Shown here in pieces: positions 43,925-53,733 of a stretch of 64,000 bases of DNA. The position numbers and the translations under genes were made by a program. The DNA comes from Gracilariopsis chorda. Taxonomy: Eukaryota; Rhodophyta; Florideophyceae; Gracilariales; Gracilariaceae. Within the stretch, counting starts at the first letter, position 1. Each line of letters opens with the position of its first letter. The notes below the pieces were generated by a model. That model made no database searches and was not told the DNA's origin. It saw nothing but the letters and a program-made list of their open reading frames with translations. The stretch covers positions 1-64,000 of the forward strand of contig NBIV01000084.1 of the NCBI GenBank assembly GCA_003194525.1, read 5' to 3'.

Positions 43925-46259
43925 TTACTCGGAATCTTCATCCATGTTCACCTCGGCATGCTGCCTTCGGAGGGAAGAGAAGTCGATCAGGTTTTTGAAG
44001 GATGGTAATTTGTCCTTGCTTACTTTGAAGTCTGCCTTGCGGCACTTTATTACTTTATCAGTCGATGGGATGTATACCCTGTACAAAGTGCGGGGACTTT
44101 GTATATCAACAAAGTTACCAGGAAGTGCCCGGGGTAGTAGCTTCTTATTCGGTGCGGTGCCTGATCTGTATATGAACGCATGTCCTGGCTGTCCAAACTT
44201 TAATAGGTTGGTGAAGTCAGGCTTCTCACCAAACCACAGGGTGTACGGGACTCTCATGTCTACCCGTTGGTTTGGTAGTCGATTCCTAAGATAGTTTGCG
44301 TGAGAGATTGCCTCTTCCCAGAGTTCCTGTGGTAACTTGGACTCAAACAGGAAGGTGCGGGCAACTTTCCAAAGATCTTGAATGGTCTTCTCCGCGACGC
44401 CATTTGATTGATGCGCATATGGTGGGGTGAATTCAAGGATGATGCCATTCTACATCGCATATATGACGAAGTCATCGGAGCGATTCTCACCCGCCCCGTC
44501 AAGGCGAACGCGGTACATTCGACTCGGAGGCATCTCGTTTTCCGCGCGAGCCTTGTACCAACGAATGGATTGGAAGAATTGTGTCTTTTTACTAAGGAAG
44601 TAAATGGCACTCGCCCTTGTCCTGTCGTTGATAAGGACTTGCATATATCGCGATCCTTGCAGCGAAGGTGGCGTGATAGGTCCGCTGAGATCGGTGTGAG
44701 TGAGTTCAAGGTTCCTGCTCGCAGTTTTTTCAATTTGTTGCAGTGGAGCCCGTTTTGTTCGGGCTTGTATGCATGGGTTGCATATGGTGTTGCGTACCTC
44801 CTCACCTGAGAATCGTGGTACCCCGTGAGATGTCTCAACGCACTTGAGTAGTTTGTCTCGGCCAGGGTGGCCGAGTTTCTCATGCCAGTCGTGAGGGTTG
44901 TCACCAATCCGTCGCATTGCCATGTGAGCCATAGAGGAGGGTAAGGGGTTGGGAAGTGGGTAGAGTCCGTGTCTTGGCCTTGATGTGAAGAATACCTCTC
45001 CTGTGCTTTTGTGTTTTATAATGAAGCTGGTTTCTGCCTCAGTGGAAAATTCGACGCCTACTTGTGATGCCAGAGTGGAGAGGGAGATTAGGTTGGAGTC
45101 GAAGCTTGGGGTATGCTTTGCTGGTAACATCACACCGTTTGCGCCGAAAGGTAACTTTATTCTCCCAAGTCCCACGCTGTCGGATGTATTATCGCAAGTA
45201 TTCACGGTTTGTAGTGGGGTTGTGTGATATTCCCAGAACAGGGACTTGTCTTTGATGAAGACGTGACTTGCTCCTGAGTCCAACCATGTCGGTGTATGAT
45301 GCTCGGAATGTACGCTGGCGTTGGCGATCGCTACGAATCCGCGGTGGTTTTGCTTGTTGTGGTTGTTGTTGTTGTTGCGGTTGGCATCCTGTCGATGGTT
45401 TCCTTGTTGGTTAGTCCCGTTTCGGTTTGAATCCCACGAGCGGTTTGTGTTATTGCTCTTGTTTTTACCGTGTTGAGTGGTTTCCGAGGACTTGTTGTTG
45501 GTTTTCCTCCAGCATTCGGAACGAATGTGTCCGATACGCCCGCAGTTCCAACATTTTACGCCTCTTTTCTTTGGCTTTGTGAGCTGTCTTTTGCCTTGTG
45601 AAGACTTCTTTGCGGCCGGGTATGGGTGTGTTCGGTCGTTTGGTTTCGATGCCGTAGTGTTGTTTGGGCGATGAGCCCTACGGTCCATTTCTGATCGCAC
45701 TAGGGATACCACCTGGTCGTATTCCATATTTGTAGCGTCAGCCAGTAGTGTGATGGCCATCAGTGACTCTGGAAGGGAACGAAGTAACGTGGCGGTTCTT
45801 TCCTTATCAGTCACTGGGTCGCCTAGGCGTGCGAGTTCTAAGAAAGTGGTTTCAAGGGTAATGAGGTGATTTTGTATGTCCTCACCGGTCTTTATATGCC
45901 ATGGTGCTAAGCTTTTGGCGAAGGTTCAACTTTGACTGTATGTTGTCCTTCTTATATGTGGCCTCTAGTTTGGTCCACACTTCCAAAGCGGAGCAGTACT
46001 CCCTTTCCAGGAGTTCTGATACAGCGACAATCGGCTGTGTTCCAAGGTTCTGCACGATCGCGGAGCGTGCTTTGCGATCGGCATCGTCCCAGCGCTTTCG
46101 GGTTGCTGCGCTTCCCTCTGTGGGTCGAGGTTCGGTGAGGACGAAAAGGGATTGCGATGAGTGCATGAGATCCCTTACGTAGATGCGCCAAGTGTAGTAG
46201 TCGGCGCTCCCCTGTAGTCGGGGTATTCTTTTATTGTCGTATTCTCGCTCTGTGTCCAT
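43925..46259 (-). pseudogene. Copia gag, zinc knuckle, protease and integrase part
   Basis: Several minus-strand open stretches in order. Gag starts with an ATG at 46259 (RLQGSADYYTWRIYVRDLM, the UBN2-type gag). A zinc knuckle KCWNCGRIGHIRSECW (C-x2-C-x4-H-x4-C) lies near 45560-45510. The protease active site TWLDSGASHVF is near 45290. The GAG-pre-integrase and zinc-binding part (HEKLGHPGRDKLL ... CNPCIQARTKR) lies near 44890-44750, and the integrase core begins at ELTHTDLSGPITPP near 44720. The region is broken, by about three breaks. Confidence 0.9.
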
Positions 46260-47540
46260 CGCCGAGTGTTCTCGACGTGAGACTTATCCAGAGGGGCAGA
46301 TCGTTTATATACTTCACCGGTCCCCTACCGGGCGAGGGATCCTTCTGCCACTCTTTGAGTAGCCGGGCCCACTGACAAGAGATACTATCTCTGGTACCCT
46401 AAGGGTCAGACCCCTGGCTCCGAGTTAGACTCTCTCGGTGAGATGCGCTTTCAGCTGCCTGTCTATGTCCTGCGCAATCCAGGACTAAGGTGCGTGTAAC
46501 GTACGGATCGTCCAGGGAATGGTTAATGACCAGTAGATATGCCTTCACCAATACACTCCCTCTAGATCCTTGCGGCTGCTTGCGTGGCGAGATGTACCCC
46601 GTATAAAGTTCTTGTCCTTACTAAGGTCCGGGCCGAACGACGAGACAACCTGTCCCCGAACGAGCGCAACACTCACCCCAGCGGAGCCGGTTATACGGCA
46701 AGTGCGCAACACGCCGGTTTAGTTCAAGTCCCCAGTCGATTCCCAACCCGTACTCGGCTTGCAAATCCTAGCTCGGCCAAGTGCTAACTTCCCTTCCGGG
46801 GTAATAGCGGCGGAGGCCCTGTTCGGGACTTTTGTTCTCTCGTCTTATGTGTCGAACTTCCTTTACGGGGTAATCGGTGGCGAGGCCTTACTCAGGTCTT
46901 ACGGTTGGCTCTTACCCGGTTGTGATAGAGTGCGTGCGGGGGGGCGGGGGGGGGGGGGGGGGCACACTCTTCTTCTTTGTCGGTGTCCGCGGGGGGGAGG
47001 GGCACACTCTTCTTTGTCGGTGTCGGCGGGGGGGGGGGAAGTTGGCAGAGCGGGCGCACACTTGCCCTTAGTGCCGGGCGGGAGGACGGGAGGCACACTC
47101 TTCTTTGTCGGTGTCCGCGGGGGGGGGGGAAGGTCCGGCTCTTCGTCCTTAGTGATGCGGGGGTGATTTGTAGAGCTTCGCCGGGCGGGGGGGGAAGGGG
47201 GAGCGTTAGAGCGGTAGGGCTCTGAAGCAGCGCGGCCGCACGACAGGGGAGGAGAGAAAGAGAACTTTTGCGCAGCGTCGGAGGGGAAGGCTTATAGGTA
47301 AAGCGGCGCGCTGGCAGATATCCGGCGTAGAAGCTCCTAAGCGCGCAGCGTAGACGCCGCGGGCACGAGCGGCGCCGCGGTGAGGGGGTTGACTTCTGCG
47401 TCAGGGTAGCGCGGCGCAGGGATGCACTCGTAAGGCTCTTGATTATATTCGTTCGCGCTGAGGCTGATGGGGCGCTCGGCGGCGGCTGTTATCGATATGT
47501 TTTGTATATACGGCTCTATAATCGCCTGGGTGTCGGTTCA
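46260..47540 (-). other. Long GC-rich leader of the Copia element
   Basis: About 1.3 kb between the primer-binding site and gag, unusually long and GC-rich for a Copia leader. It contains the G-tract minisatellite at 46930-47140 and no convincing ORF. It may include DNA picked up by the element. Confidence 0.6.
46930..47140 (+). repeat. G-rich minisatellite with long G runs
   Basis: Three copies of a unit GGCACACTCTTCTTTGTCGG followed by TGTC(C/G)GCGGGG... start near 46961, 47001 and 47092. They are separated by runs of 7 to 17 consecutive G. On the plus strand this is a strong candidate for G-quadruplexes; the element's RNA (minus sense) would carry C runs. Confidence 0.85.
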
Positions 47541-47558
47541 CCCAGAGCGATGCTACCA
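47541..47558 (-). promoter_or_regulatory. Copia primer-binding site, initiator-tRNA-like
   Basis: Directly after the 5' LTR on the minus strand comes TGGTAGCATCGCTCTGGG. Its complement reads as a tRNA 3' end with CCA, A73, acceptor strand CGATGCT and T-stem strand CAGAG starting at C61. The last acceptor base is T72, which implies A1:U72, a hallmark of eukaryotic initiator tRNA-Met. Many Copia elements use that primer. Confidence 0.65.
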
Positions 47559-47694
47559 TGTAGCTGTTTCTCTCTCCTTGCCCCCTTCCATCCAAAGGGG
47601 TACAGAAGGGGGCCCTTTATTTATACTGTTGGAACGTGTGGCTCGTGCCGCACGTTCGAATCAGTGGACCAGAACAATTCTGCGTCCGTCTACA
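47559..47694 (-). repeat. 5' LTR of the Copia element
   Basis: Partner of 41890-42025 (136 bp, one difference), followed on the plus strand by the TTCTG target duplication at 47695-47699. Confidence 0.95.
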
Positions 47695-48801
47695 TTCTGC
47701 CGTACCAAACCCTGAATCACGATGCTGCTTGAGAGCGTGATGCACCATTGATGTTACATCATTAGCTGTCTTGTTATTACACCAATGGTCTTCGGGAAGC
47801 CCATACACATAACATACTTTCCTTCCACTACTGTATAATCCGAACAAGTCAAACTTCAATCCAGTTACGAAATGAAGCTGCCCTGGTTGCTGCAGCAGAT
47901 GAGGCAGTACCACTTTCTCAGCGAAATCAAATACGAGGTGAATAGGGTTTGCGGAAGGTGCCTCTTGGGTGGAGGTCACTCTTGCTCTGTACAATTTAAA
48001 CTCAGTAAAAGCTTCCATACGATGCTTTCTCCTCGCTGCAAGAAGTGTGTCTTTGAGATCTTTGTTACTAGTAGTTGATGCTGAGTTTTGCAATGTAGTA
48101 CACTGATCACAGAAATCATTGCCAGATTTGAGAATCCTTAACGTGGGATAGTACTTTGCCCATACACGCAAGAAAAATGTTTTGCAAAGCGCACTCTCAG
48201 GTCTTCTGAACCGCGAACGCACTATAGCAGCAGAAAAAGTTTCTTCCCATCTCTCTTTGTACGTATTATAGACATGTGATGTCCTAGTATAATTCGGTAG
48301 CCATTTGACTGGAGATTCGTCTTCAGAACCACGAACTGTCGGGCATGCAAATGCATAAAAGTCTCCATACCAGTGAAGAAACGCCAACCCGACTGTGTTT
48401 TGTATAGTTATCTTCCCCTTTCGTCCTTTTCCGTGCTCGTTACAACTCATCGAGAACTCCAGGTTTCCTGAAACCTCTGCTGCAAAATGCTGTATTGTTC
48501 TAGGGTGCAACTGAACTTCATCAGCGAAGCCAAACCTGCAAACTAGATTAACTCGAAGAAGTTATCTTGTTGCGTGTCTACGTGACGAGTTCAAACGGCC
48601 GCGCTTTCGCTTTCGATTTTATGCTCTTTCAAGGTCCAACTACATAAGCTCGTTCGAAGCACCTGGCGGCGAGGATAAGGAAAGCAGCATTGCACGCACT
48701 GAGTTGCTCCTGCTATCCTGGGAGAGGATTGCAAAGCTCCGGGCAAGAGAAAAGAATGTTTCTGGCTCAAACTTTGGTTCGCAAAGACATTGGTTCGCCA
48801 T
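47695..48801 (-). pseudogene. DUF7869-type gene, 5' part (split by Copia element)
   Basis: The N-terminal half of the split gene. From an ATG at 48801 it reads MANQCLCEPKFEPETF, LARSFAILSQ and RAMLLSL, like the family's Cys-containing N-terminus. The same frame then meets three stops (about 48530-48660) before resuming at RVNLVCRFGFADEVQLHPRTI, the family's VCRxxFxxxxGxxxxTxxR block. A GTAGTT near 48649 and CTAG or GCAG near 48540 could make this an intron of about 110 bp, so the stops need not be lesions. Further on come LKSGNDFCDQCTTL (Cys pair), HLVFDFAEKVVLPHL (family FDFAQNVxLPH) and DLFGLYSSGRKVCYVYG. It continues at 41889 beyond the Copia element. Confidence 0.7.
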
Positions 48802-49953
48802 GTTTTCGAAATGACCGCGAGCGTTTTGGGTTCTACTAGAAAAGATATCAATCTGAGATTAAGTGCCTAGTGAGTCACATATTGGAGGCTGGGGGGAATC
48901 TGGCTGTTTCGTTCTCATGATTTTGGGGCTCAGATTGTGAATAGAAGCCGTTTGTTTCGGAAGAAGTCAGACGTTTGAGGTCCTCCGCAACAAGTTTTTC
49001 AAATTCAATACAATCGTCGTCCATTAGCACCCGATGAGAGCGTTTCTAGGAGGCACTCAAATGGTGAACAGCGCGAGAGGAGGTACCGAAAATAAAGAAT
49101 GACGGTTTTCTTCCTCATCGCGGCCGTTTTGGAAAATGGGGTCTAGGCGGCACAAGTTGCTTCACCTCTCAAATGAGCAGCAACTACTAGGCCAATGTCT
49201 TTCATTTTGGTGTCATTGTCGAGCTCTGACTGAGCTGATTACGGCAGTATGTGTATCTCAGATTGCTTACAGAGAGCCATTGTGAGTATTTGAAATGGTT
49301 TTTTACACATATGAGGTCGCTGGTAAGATAGACACTAGAAAGTTATGCCGGACGAGAAAGCCGTGTGGAGATGCGATCGAGTCCGCTGGAATGATTTAGC
49401 CGTCAGAGATATGGTTATCTTTCCACATTGAAGTTTAAACTGTCGCTTCGGAGTTAGGGTCGCTGCCCGTAAAAGACTGCTGATGCACCATTTGTAATTT
49501 ATATTTGACGCGCAGCAACCAGCGTTACAGTTTAGGGGTACGAAGAACATAAGATTTCTTCTTCTTCTTTATTGTGGGTTCAGAATGCCTGATTGCGGCA
49601 CGCTGATAGTGGTTTCTCATTTGAAAAACTTCTCTCTCCTCAAGAAAGCTGGCCACTGAACATAAGGTTTAAGGCGACCCTTCTAACTATTGTCAGCGAT
49701 GATGGTGGCTTATTTCTTCTAAAAGCTCAAAAAGGTTTCATTATGTATGCGTACCCTGATTTGGCTTGTGTTGGTGTCTTGTGTTGGTGTGGTACCGTCG
49801 CTACCGCCTGTGCCTGAACGTGCTTTCTGGTCCCACCTGAAGTAAATGTACAAAGTGATTTAATGTAACACGTGCGCAGCTACCACGAGCTACGGATGAG
49901 ACGATCTCAAGACTGTTCTCCTTGAAGAAAGTTTGTCGTCGGTCTTCAGAACC
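48802..49953. other. No recognised gene; border between repeat-rich and gene-rich DNA
   Basis: Short ORFs only (for example 49335-49550 reverse and 49593-49817 forward) with no recognisable content. The promoter of the PfkB gene should lie in the last few hundred bases. A TTCTTCTTCTTC run occurs at 49558-49568. Confidence 0.4.
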
Positions 49954-51312
49954 ATGCCTACGCTTGTCGCCAACTTTTTAGCTTTCGTTAACACTCATGC
50001 ACTAGGTTCGCCTGTCATGCGTCGTTCACATCCGATTAATGAACACCAGTGTGGGGCGTGGATGTGGGGAAACAAAAAACCGGGTGTGAGGGATATTACT
50101 ACAGGTAAGAGTAGTAAAGGGAGTCGAATATTCGGAACGCGAATCCTAATTTCAATTATCCAAGATTCCGCAGCTGATCGACCCCGGCATTCCACTGAAA
50201 GACGTTCGAACGATGCAAGAATGGCACTCCAGCATGATTCGCCAAAACCCAAGCGTTTCGACATCGTGTCTGCAGGCAATATGTGCATTGACATTCTGTT
50301 GCCAATTGATCATTATCCGGTTTCACGCGGTGAGCATCAACGACTGCGCAAGAACGCGTTTCTTGAAATCGGAGGTTCCCTCAACGCTCTTCTGAGTGCT
50401 ACTCGTCTTGAAGCCAAAACAGCCGCTCTTGCCTATGTGCGCGGTGACACGGAGGGTACTCACCCAAGTGATTTGTTGCTCACGAAGTATCTTAAAGAAA
50501 TTGCCGAGCGCGAAGGAATTGAGACAAGTGGTTTTCTTCCCCACTCTAGAGGTACAATCACGACATGTGCAGCTCTACTTGATTCAGACGGGACTCATAC
50601 TTTTCTAGCGTCAAATGAAGAAGTACAAGAACACCTTACCTTTAATGAAACACTTCCAAGAGTCATGAGAGACCTTGTACATCAATCCAAAGCTCTCATA
50701 ATCGACGGCTATGCCCTGCACAGTGATCGCGAATTGGTCGAGCAGTGTTTGGACTCCGCTATTGAGAGTGACTGCGAGGTATGGGTAGACCCCCAAGCTG
50801 CGACCGCATCTCTGTTACAAAACAGGGATGACCTTTTCCTTCGGATTCTGAGATCCGCGCACGGGATCTCGCTGAACATGGAAGAAGCGAGAATGATGAC
50901 TGCTGAGACCGAACCTGAACGAGTACTACGAGCTCTCCCCTCGTTCTTATCTGCAGATACTGTTTTGTTGAAGGACGGTCCATATGGATGTCATGCGCTA
51001 GTGAAAGGCGAACTAGGCGAAGAATTCTGTAGCATTCCGGGATTTGATCTAAGTGAGGCGTACAAAGATTCGGTTGGGGCAGGGGATGCTTTCTTGGGTG
51101 CATTTCTAGCCGGAAGGTTGGTACACAGCCTGGAGCTACGAGCATGCTGCATACTGGCGAATACAATGGCAGCCGGGACATGCATGCAGCATGGGGCAGG
51201 CGCATCGGGAATATCGTCGATATCCCAAGCCAAGCAACTTCTCGAAGCAAACTCTCTGAAGAATGATCTAATTCTTCAAGTTCTTAGTCCAGACAGGCAG
51301 ACGTCCGGATAA
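49954..51312 (+). CDS. PfkB-family carbohydrate kinase (ribokinase-like)
   Basis: Phosphorylates a sugar or nucleoside using ATP; the substrate is not determined by the sequence. The ATG at 49954 gives 452 residues. The kinase fold begins near residue 100 with FDIVSAGNMCIDILLP, followed by the substrate-site GG (EIGGSLNALLSATRL, near 142). The second PfkB signature DSVGAGDAFLGAFLAG lies near 372-387 and includes the catalytic Asp of GAGD and the anion hole. The first 90 residues are not conserved-looking and may be an organelle-targeting leader; a second in-frame ATG at 50221 (MALQHDSPKPKRF) would give 363 residues, nearer the family's usual length of 300-350. The gene has no introns. It is the first clear host gene after the repeat block, and its neighbour lies 1.2 kb downstream on the same strand. 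Confidence 0.9.
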   Translation: MPTLVANFLAFVNTHALGSPVMRRSHPINEHQCGAWMWGNKKPGVRDITTGKSSKGSRIFGTRILISIIQDSAADRPRHSTERRSNDARMALQHDSPKPKRFDIVSAGNMCIDILLPIDHYPVSRGEHQRLRKNAFLEIGGSLNALLSATRLEAKTAALAYVRGDTEGTHPSDLLLTKYLKEIAEREGIETSGFLPHSRGTITTCAALLDSDGTHTFLASNEEVQEHLTFNETLPRVMRDLVHQSKALIIDGYALHSDRELVEQCLDSAIESDCEVWVDPQAATASLLQNRDDLFLRILRSAHGISLNMEEARMMTAETEPERVLRALPSFLSADTVLLKDGPYGCHALVKGELGEEFCSIPGFDLSEAYKDSVGAGDAFLGAFLAGRLVHSLELRACCILANTMAAGTCMQHGAGASGISSISQAKQLLEANSLKNDLILQVLSPDRQTSG

Positions 51313-52534
51313 CTGGAGTGCGCAGCACCATGGTGAGTATCGCAGCAGCCCTCTTGCCTGAGACTGTTGCAGATATTGAATCGTGTTGAATGGGATACTA
51401 GATTTGGAGTAACCCATCATGATCTGTAATTACTAAGAACGGGAGATTCAGTCATGTGGCGATTGATAACACGGGCACCCCAGGCTTCGTCCGACGTGGA
51501 ACACCCGTCTGACTTCGTCTGTCGTGATGTGGCAATCTTGTTTGGAGCATGCACTTTTCCGAGTGCAGGCGGGCGAAACGATCAGGAGATTGTCATCTTC
51601 TAAACGCAAGCTCCATGATTAGTGACCAACACCTGAGTGTTGGGTAATGAAGTCATAATGAACCTTAACTTCGTGCCGCATAGTTGGATCTGTACATCAA
51701 TCATGTATTAGTCGTCCAAGCCTGTTGCTTCTGTTATAATCGTACTGAGGATGTAGAAGGCTCCCCTTTTGTACCTACGGTACCAAAGGCACAGAACTCA
51801 TACTTGGGATACATTCATTCCCAAAAAGAAGTTGTCTCGGTCATTAAAACGCGATGCATACCTTGATGAGCTCCGCGCTCTGAAAGCTACTGTTTCTTGC
51901 TCTTCTGTTCATGAGCTGAGGTTCAACCGAGCACACGCTTTCATCTTCAGCGTAAACCTTTACCCTTACCTGACTTGTTCCTTCGATATCTCTTCGTATC
52001 TCTGGTGCAAACAAGGGTTAACAGGTTAGCAGTGAAACACTATCGTTTACTGATGACACAGTGATCCAATCACTTTCATACATATGTGCAACGAAATAGC
52101 TGAATAGAGTTAGCGTGTGGAGATGCTCTAACCTTTTATCCTTATGGCCTTCGACTCAAAAGTTTAGAGACGCCTCGGAGGACAAATAGCCAAGTACAGT
52201 ACGATATATTTACTATTATCTTGTCCACTCGAATGACCAAAACATATTTGAAACCTATCCTTTGTTGCTGAAGGGCTGGCAAGGGCAATGATCTATCCCA
52301 TAAGCCTCTTGAAAAAGGCTCTCGTTCGTTCTATCCCTTGAAGAATTACCTTTCCCGTCGTCGTTCCTCTTTACTCTGTACTTGCGGAGTGCATCCTACG
52401 GTCGCGGTTTGGACTTACTCACGTACTACCCCGGGTTGTAGCATTACCAAGAGTGTAGCAACATACAATCACGGGCCACTGCCAGAGAAATGATCACATC
52501 CGACTAGTGTTTGACCTCCGACGATTGCGAGGAT
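51313..52534. other. No recognised gene
   Basis: Intergenic spacer between the PfkB kinase and the TrmO-like gene. Short ORFs (51684-51866, 51769-52029) have no recognisable content. Confidence 0.4.
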
Positions 52535-53191
52535 ATGGCGCTGAGAACGAGAGCGGACCTGAAGCGAGAATTATGCAGAACTATACCACTTGGCGAAGAG
52601 CAGGAATACCTCACTCGAGTGGAAACCGAGTTGAGCACTCTTCAGGATGAATTAAGTGCATTGCGTACGAAGCGAGCATCCTTAATGCGGCAGATTTCCG
52701 TGAGACAGAGAAAACTAGTAGACTGGAAGGGGAAAGTTCCGCGTACGAGCGAAGCAAGCACGAAAAGCGCACAAGAGGAGCTACAACGTATTGGAAGCAT
52801 GCAGTGCCACAGAATTGGAAAGCTGATAAGCGCACATGAAGTGCATGTTGAAAAGGCGTTTGCCAGCGCTTTAAAGGGAGTAGACGGGTTTTCTAGGATA
52901 TGGATGGTAATCGCAGCACCGCGGGATCTGCTAGTGGATGGTCTTTGCACGGGTTGTGATGTTTATTTATGTGTGGTTGACGTGAAGAGTTGTTCTGAAA
53001 AGACAGGCAAGATAGCGATAGAAGGGTTGAGAGTGAAGGGGGATGTAAATCGGCTACAGGAAGCGACCGTGATTGATATCAAGCCATATTTGTCGTACTG
53101 CGAAGCGTGGAAAGAAGATGAGGCCAATGCGGAAGGGAGCTTAGACTGTCAAGAAGCAACGAATGAGAGCGCAACGCCATTAATACAATAA
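52535..53191 (+). CDS. TrmO/TsaA-like protein without the usual signature, coiled-coil N-terminus
   Basis: 218 residues from the ATG at 52535. Residues 15-65 form a probable coiled coil (LTRVETELSTLQDELSALRT). The second half resembles TrmO (YaeB/TRMO), which methylates the threonyl group of t6A37 in tRNA with SAM: HRIGKLIS (like PIGxIxS, about 92-99), ALKGVDGFSRIWMV (like ALxGLExFSHIWVL, about 112-125) and VIDIKPYLSYCEAW (like VLDIKPYIPYxD, about 179-192). The family hallmark between these blocks, with RSPHRPNPIGLS, is absent; the place holds DGLCTGCDVYLCVVDVKS. So it is probably a non-methylating or altered member. An intact methylase may exist elsewhere. Its 3' end overlaps the convergent MsrB gene by 43 bp. 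The homology is by eye and moderate. Confidence 0.65.
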   Translation: MALRTRADLKRELCRTIPLGEEQEYLTRVETELSTLQDELSALRTKRASLMRQISVRQRKLVDWKGKVPRTSEASTKSAQEELQRIGSMQCHRIGKLISAHEVHVEKAFASALKGVDGFSRIWMVIAAPRDLLVDGLCTGCDVYLCVVDVKSCSEKTGKIAIEGLRVKGDVNRLQEATVIDIKPYLSYCEAWKEDEANAEGSLDCQEATNESATPLIQ

Positions 53192-53733
53192 CGCAATCCA
53201 GTGGGTGGTGGTCCGTCCTCAAATACGTGGCCAAGATGACCGCCACATCGAACACAAGACACCTCCTTTCGCAACAATAGTCTGTCTGACAGACTCTGTT
53301 TCGCGCGCACCCGTTGCGGTAATGGATACGTAAACGATGGCCATCCCGTTCCTGAATTGAACTTTGCTACAGATGGAAACAATGGCGCCGTACAGCCAGA
53401 ACAGCAAAATGTCCCGACACGCTTCTCATCGTTGAGAGCGGATGTGAAAGGCGGTTCTGTACCTTGCTGGCGGAGCACGCGGAATTGGGCAGCAGTAAGA
53501 CGTTGACGCCATTCCTCTTCCGTCTTGGGGAGAGAACCACCCTGCCCGAAGGTATCAGCGAATACAGAGGTTGATGCAATAGGCAACATTGCGGAAGCTA
53601 CCAGGAGTGAAAGTACACTTCGACGGGGGAGCGACGGCGGTTGCGGTGGTGATGGAGGCTTGGCGGATAGCTTTAGGGGACGCGCCTTGCCAGGTCGCGG
53701 ACCTGGAGGAAGACTGAATGCTAGGCGGAACAT
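53149..53733 (-). CDS. MSRB: Methionine-R-sulfoxide reductase B with twin-arginine lumenal leader
   Basis: Reduces the R-epimer of methionine sulfoxide in proteins. From the ATG at 53733 it has 194 residues. The catalytic domain is complete: zinc pairs CSGC (111-114) and CVRC (160-163), FNSGTGWPSF (125-134), GHLGHVFEDGP (165-175) and the catalytic Cys183 in RYCINGVAL. The N-terminus is bipartite: a basic Pro/Ser-rich segment (1-36), as in chloroplast transit peptides, then RR (37-38), a hydrophobic core (39-53) and VFA before Asp60, which is a twin-arginine thylakoid signal with a likely cleavage after VFA. This predicts delivery to the thylakoid lumen by the Tat route, which is unusual, since plant plastid MsrBs are stromal. 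It is divergent from the rubredoxin gene (341 bp between the starts) and overlaps the convergent TrmO-like gene by 43 bp. Confidence 0.93.
   Translation of the reverse strand: MFRLAFSLPPGPRPGKARPLKLSAKPPSPPQPPSLPRRSVLSLLVASAMLPIASTSVFADTFGQGGSLPKTEEEWRQRLTAAQFRVLRQQGTEPPFTSALNDEKRVGTFCCSGCTAPLFPSVAKFNSGTGWPSFTYPLPQRVRAKQSLSDRLLLRKEVSCVRCGGHLGHVFEDGPPPTGLRYCINGVALSFVAS

Larger units (their letters stand above)
41890..47694 (-). mobile_element. Ty1/Copia LTR retrotransposon, young, inserted in a DUF7869-type gene
   Basis: 5805 bp on the minus strand, bounded by 136-bp LTRs that differ at one position by eye, with TGTAG/CTACA ends and a 5-bp TTCTG duplication. Order of parts (minus strand): 5' LTR 47694-47559, primer-binding site next to it, a 1.3-kb leader with a G-rich minisatellite, gag (from 46259), zinc knuckle, protease, integrase, reverse transcriptase, RNase H (to 42452), a 0.4-kb 3' region, 3' LTR 42025-41890. 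Protease-integrase-RT order defines Copia. The coding part reads as about five open stretches, so it is broken by about four breaks, although the LTRs indicate a recent insertion; it may have moved with help from an intact relative. Confidence 0.95.

Noticed and set aside
43506-44294. Forward ORF of 262 codons
   Set aside because: It lies antisense to Copia reverse transcriptase and integrase sequence and shows no domain of its own.
46759-47225. Forward Gly-rich ORFs
   Set aside because: They are produced by the G-run minisatellite in the Copia leader, where every frame is Gly, Arg or Ala rich.
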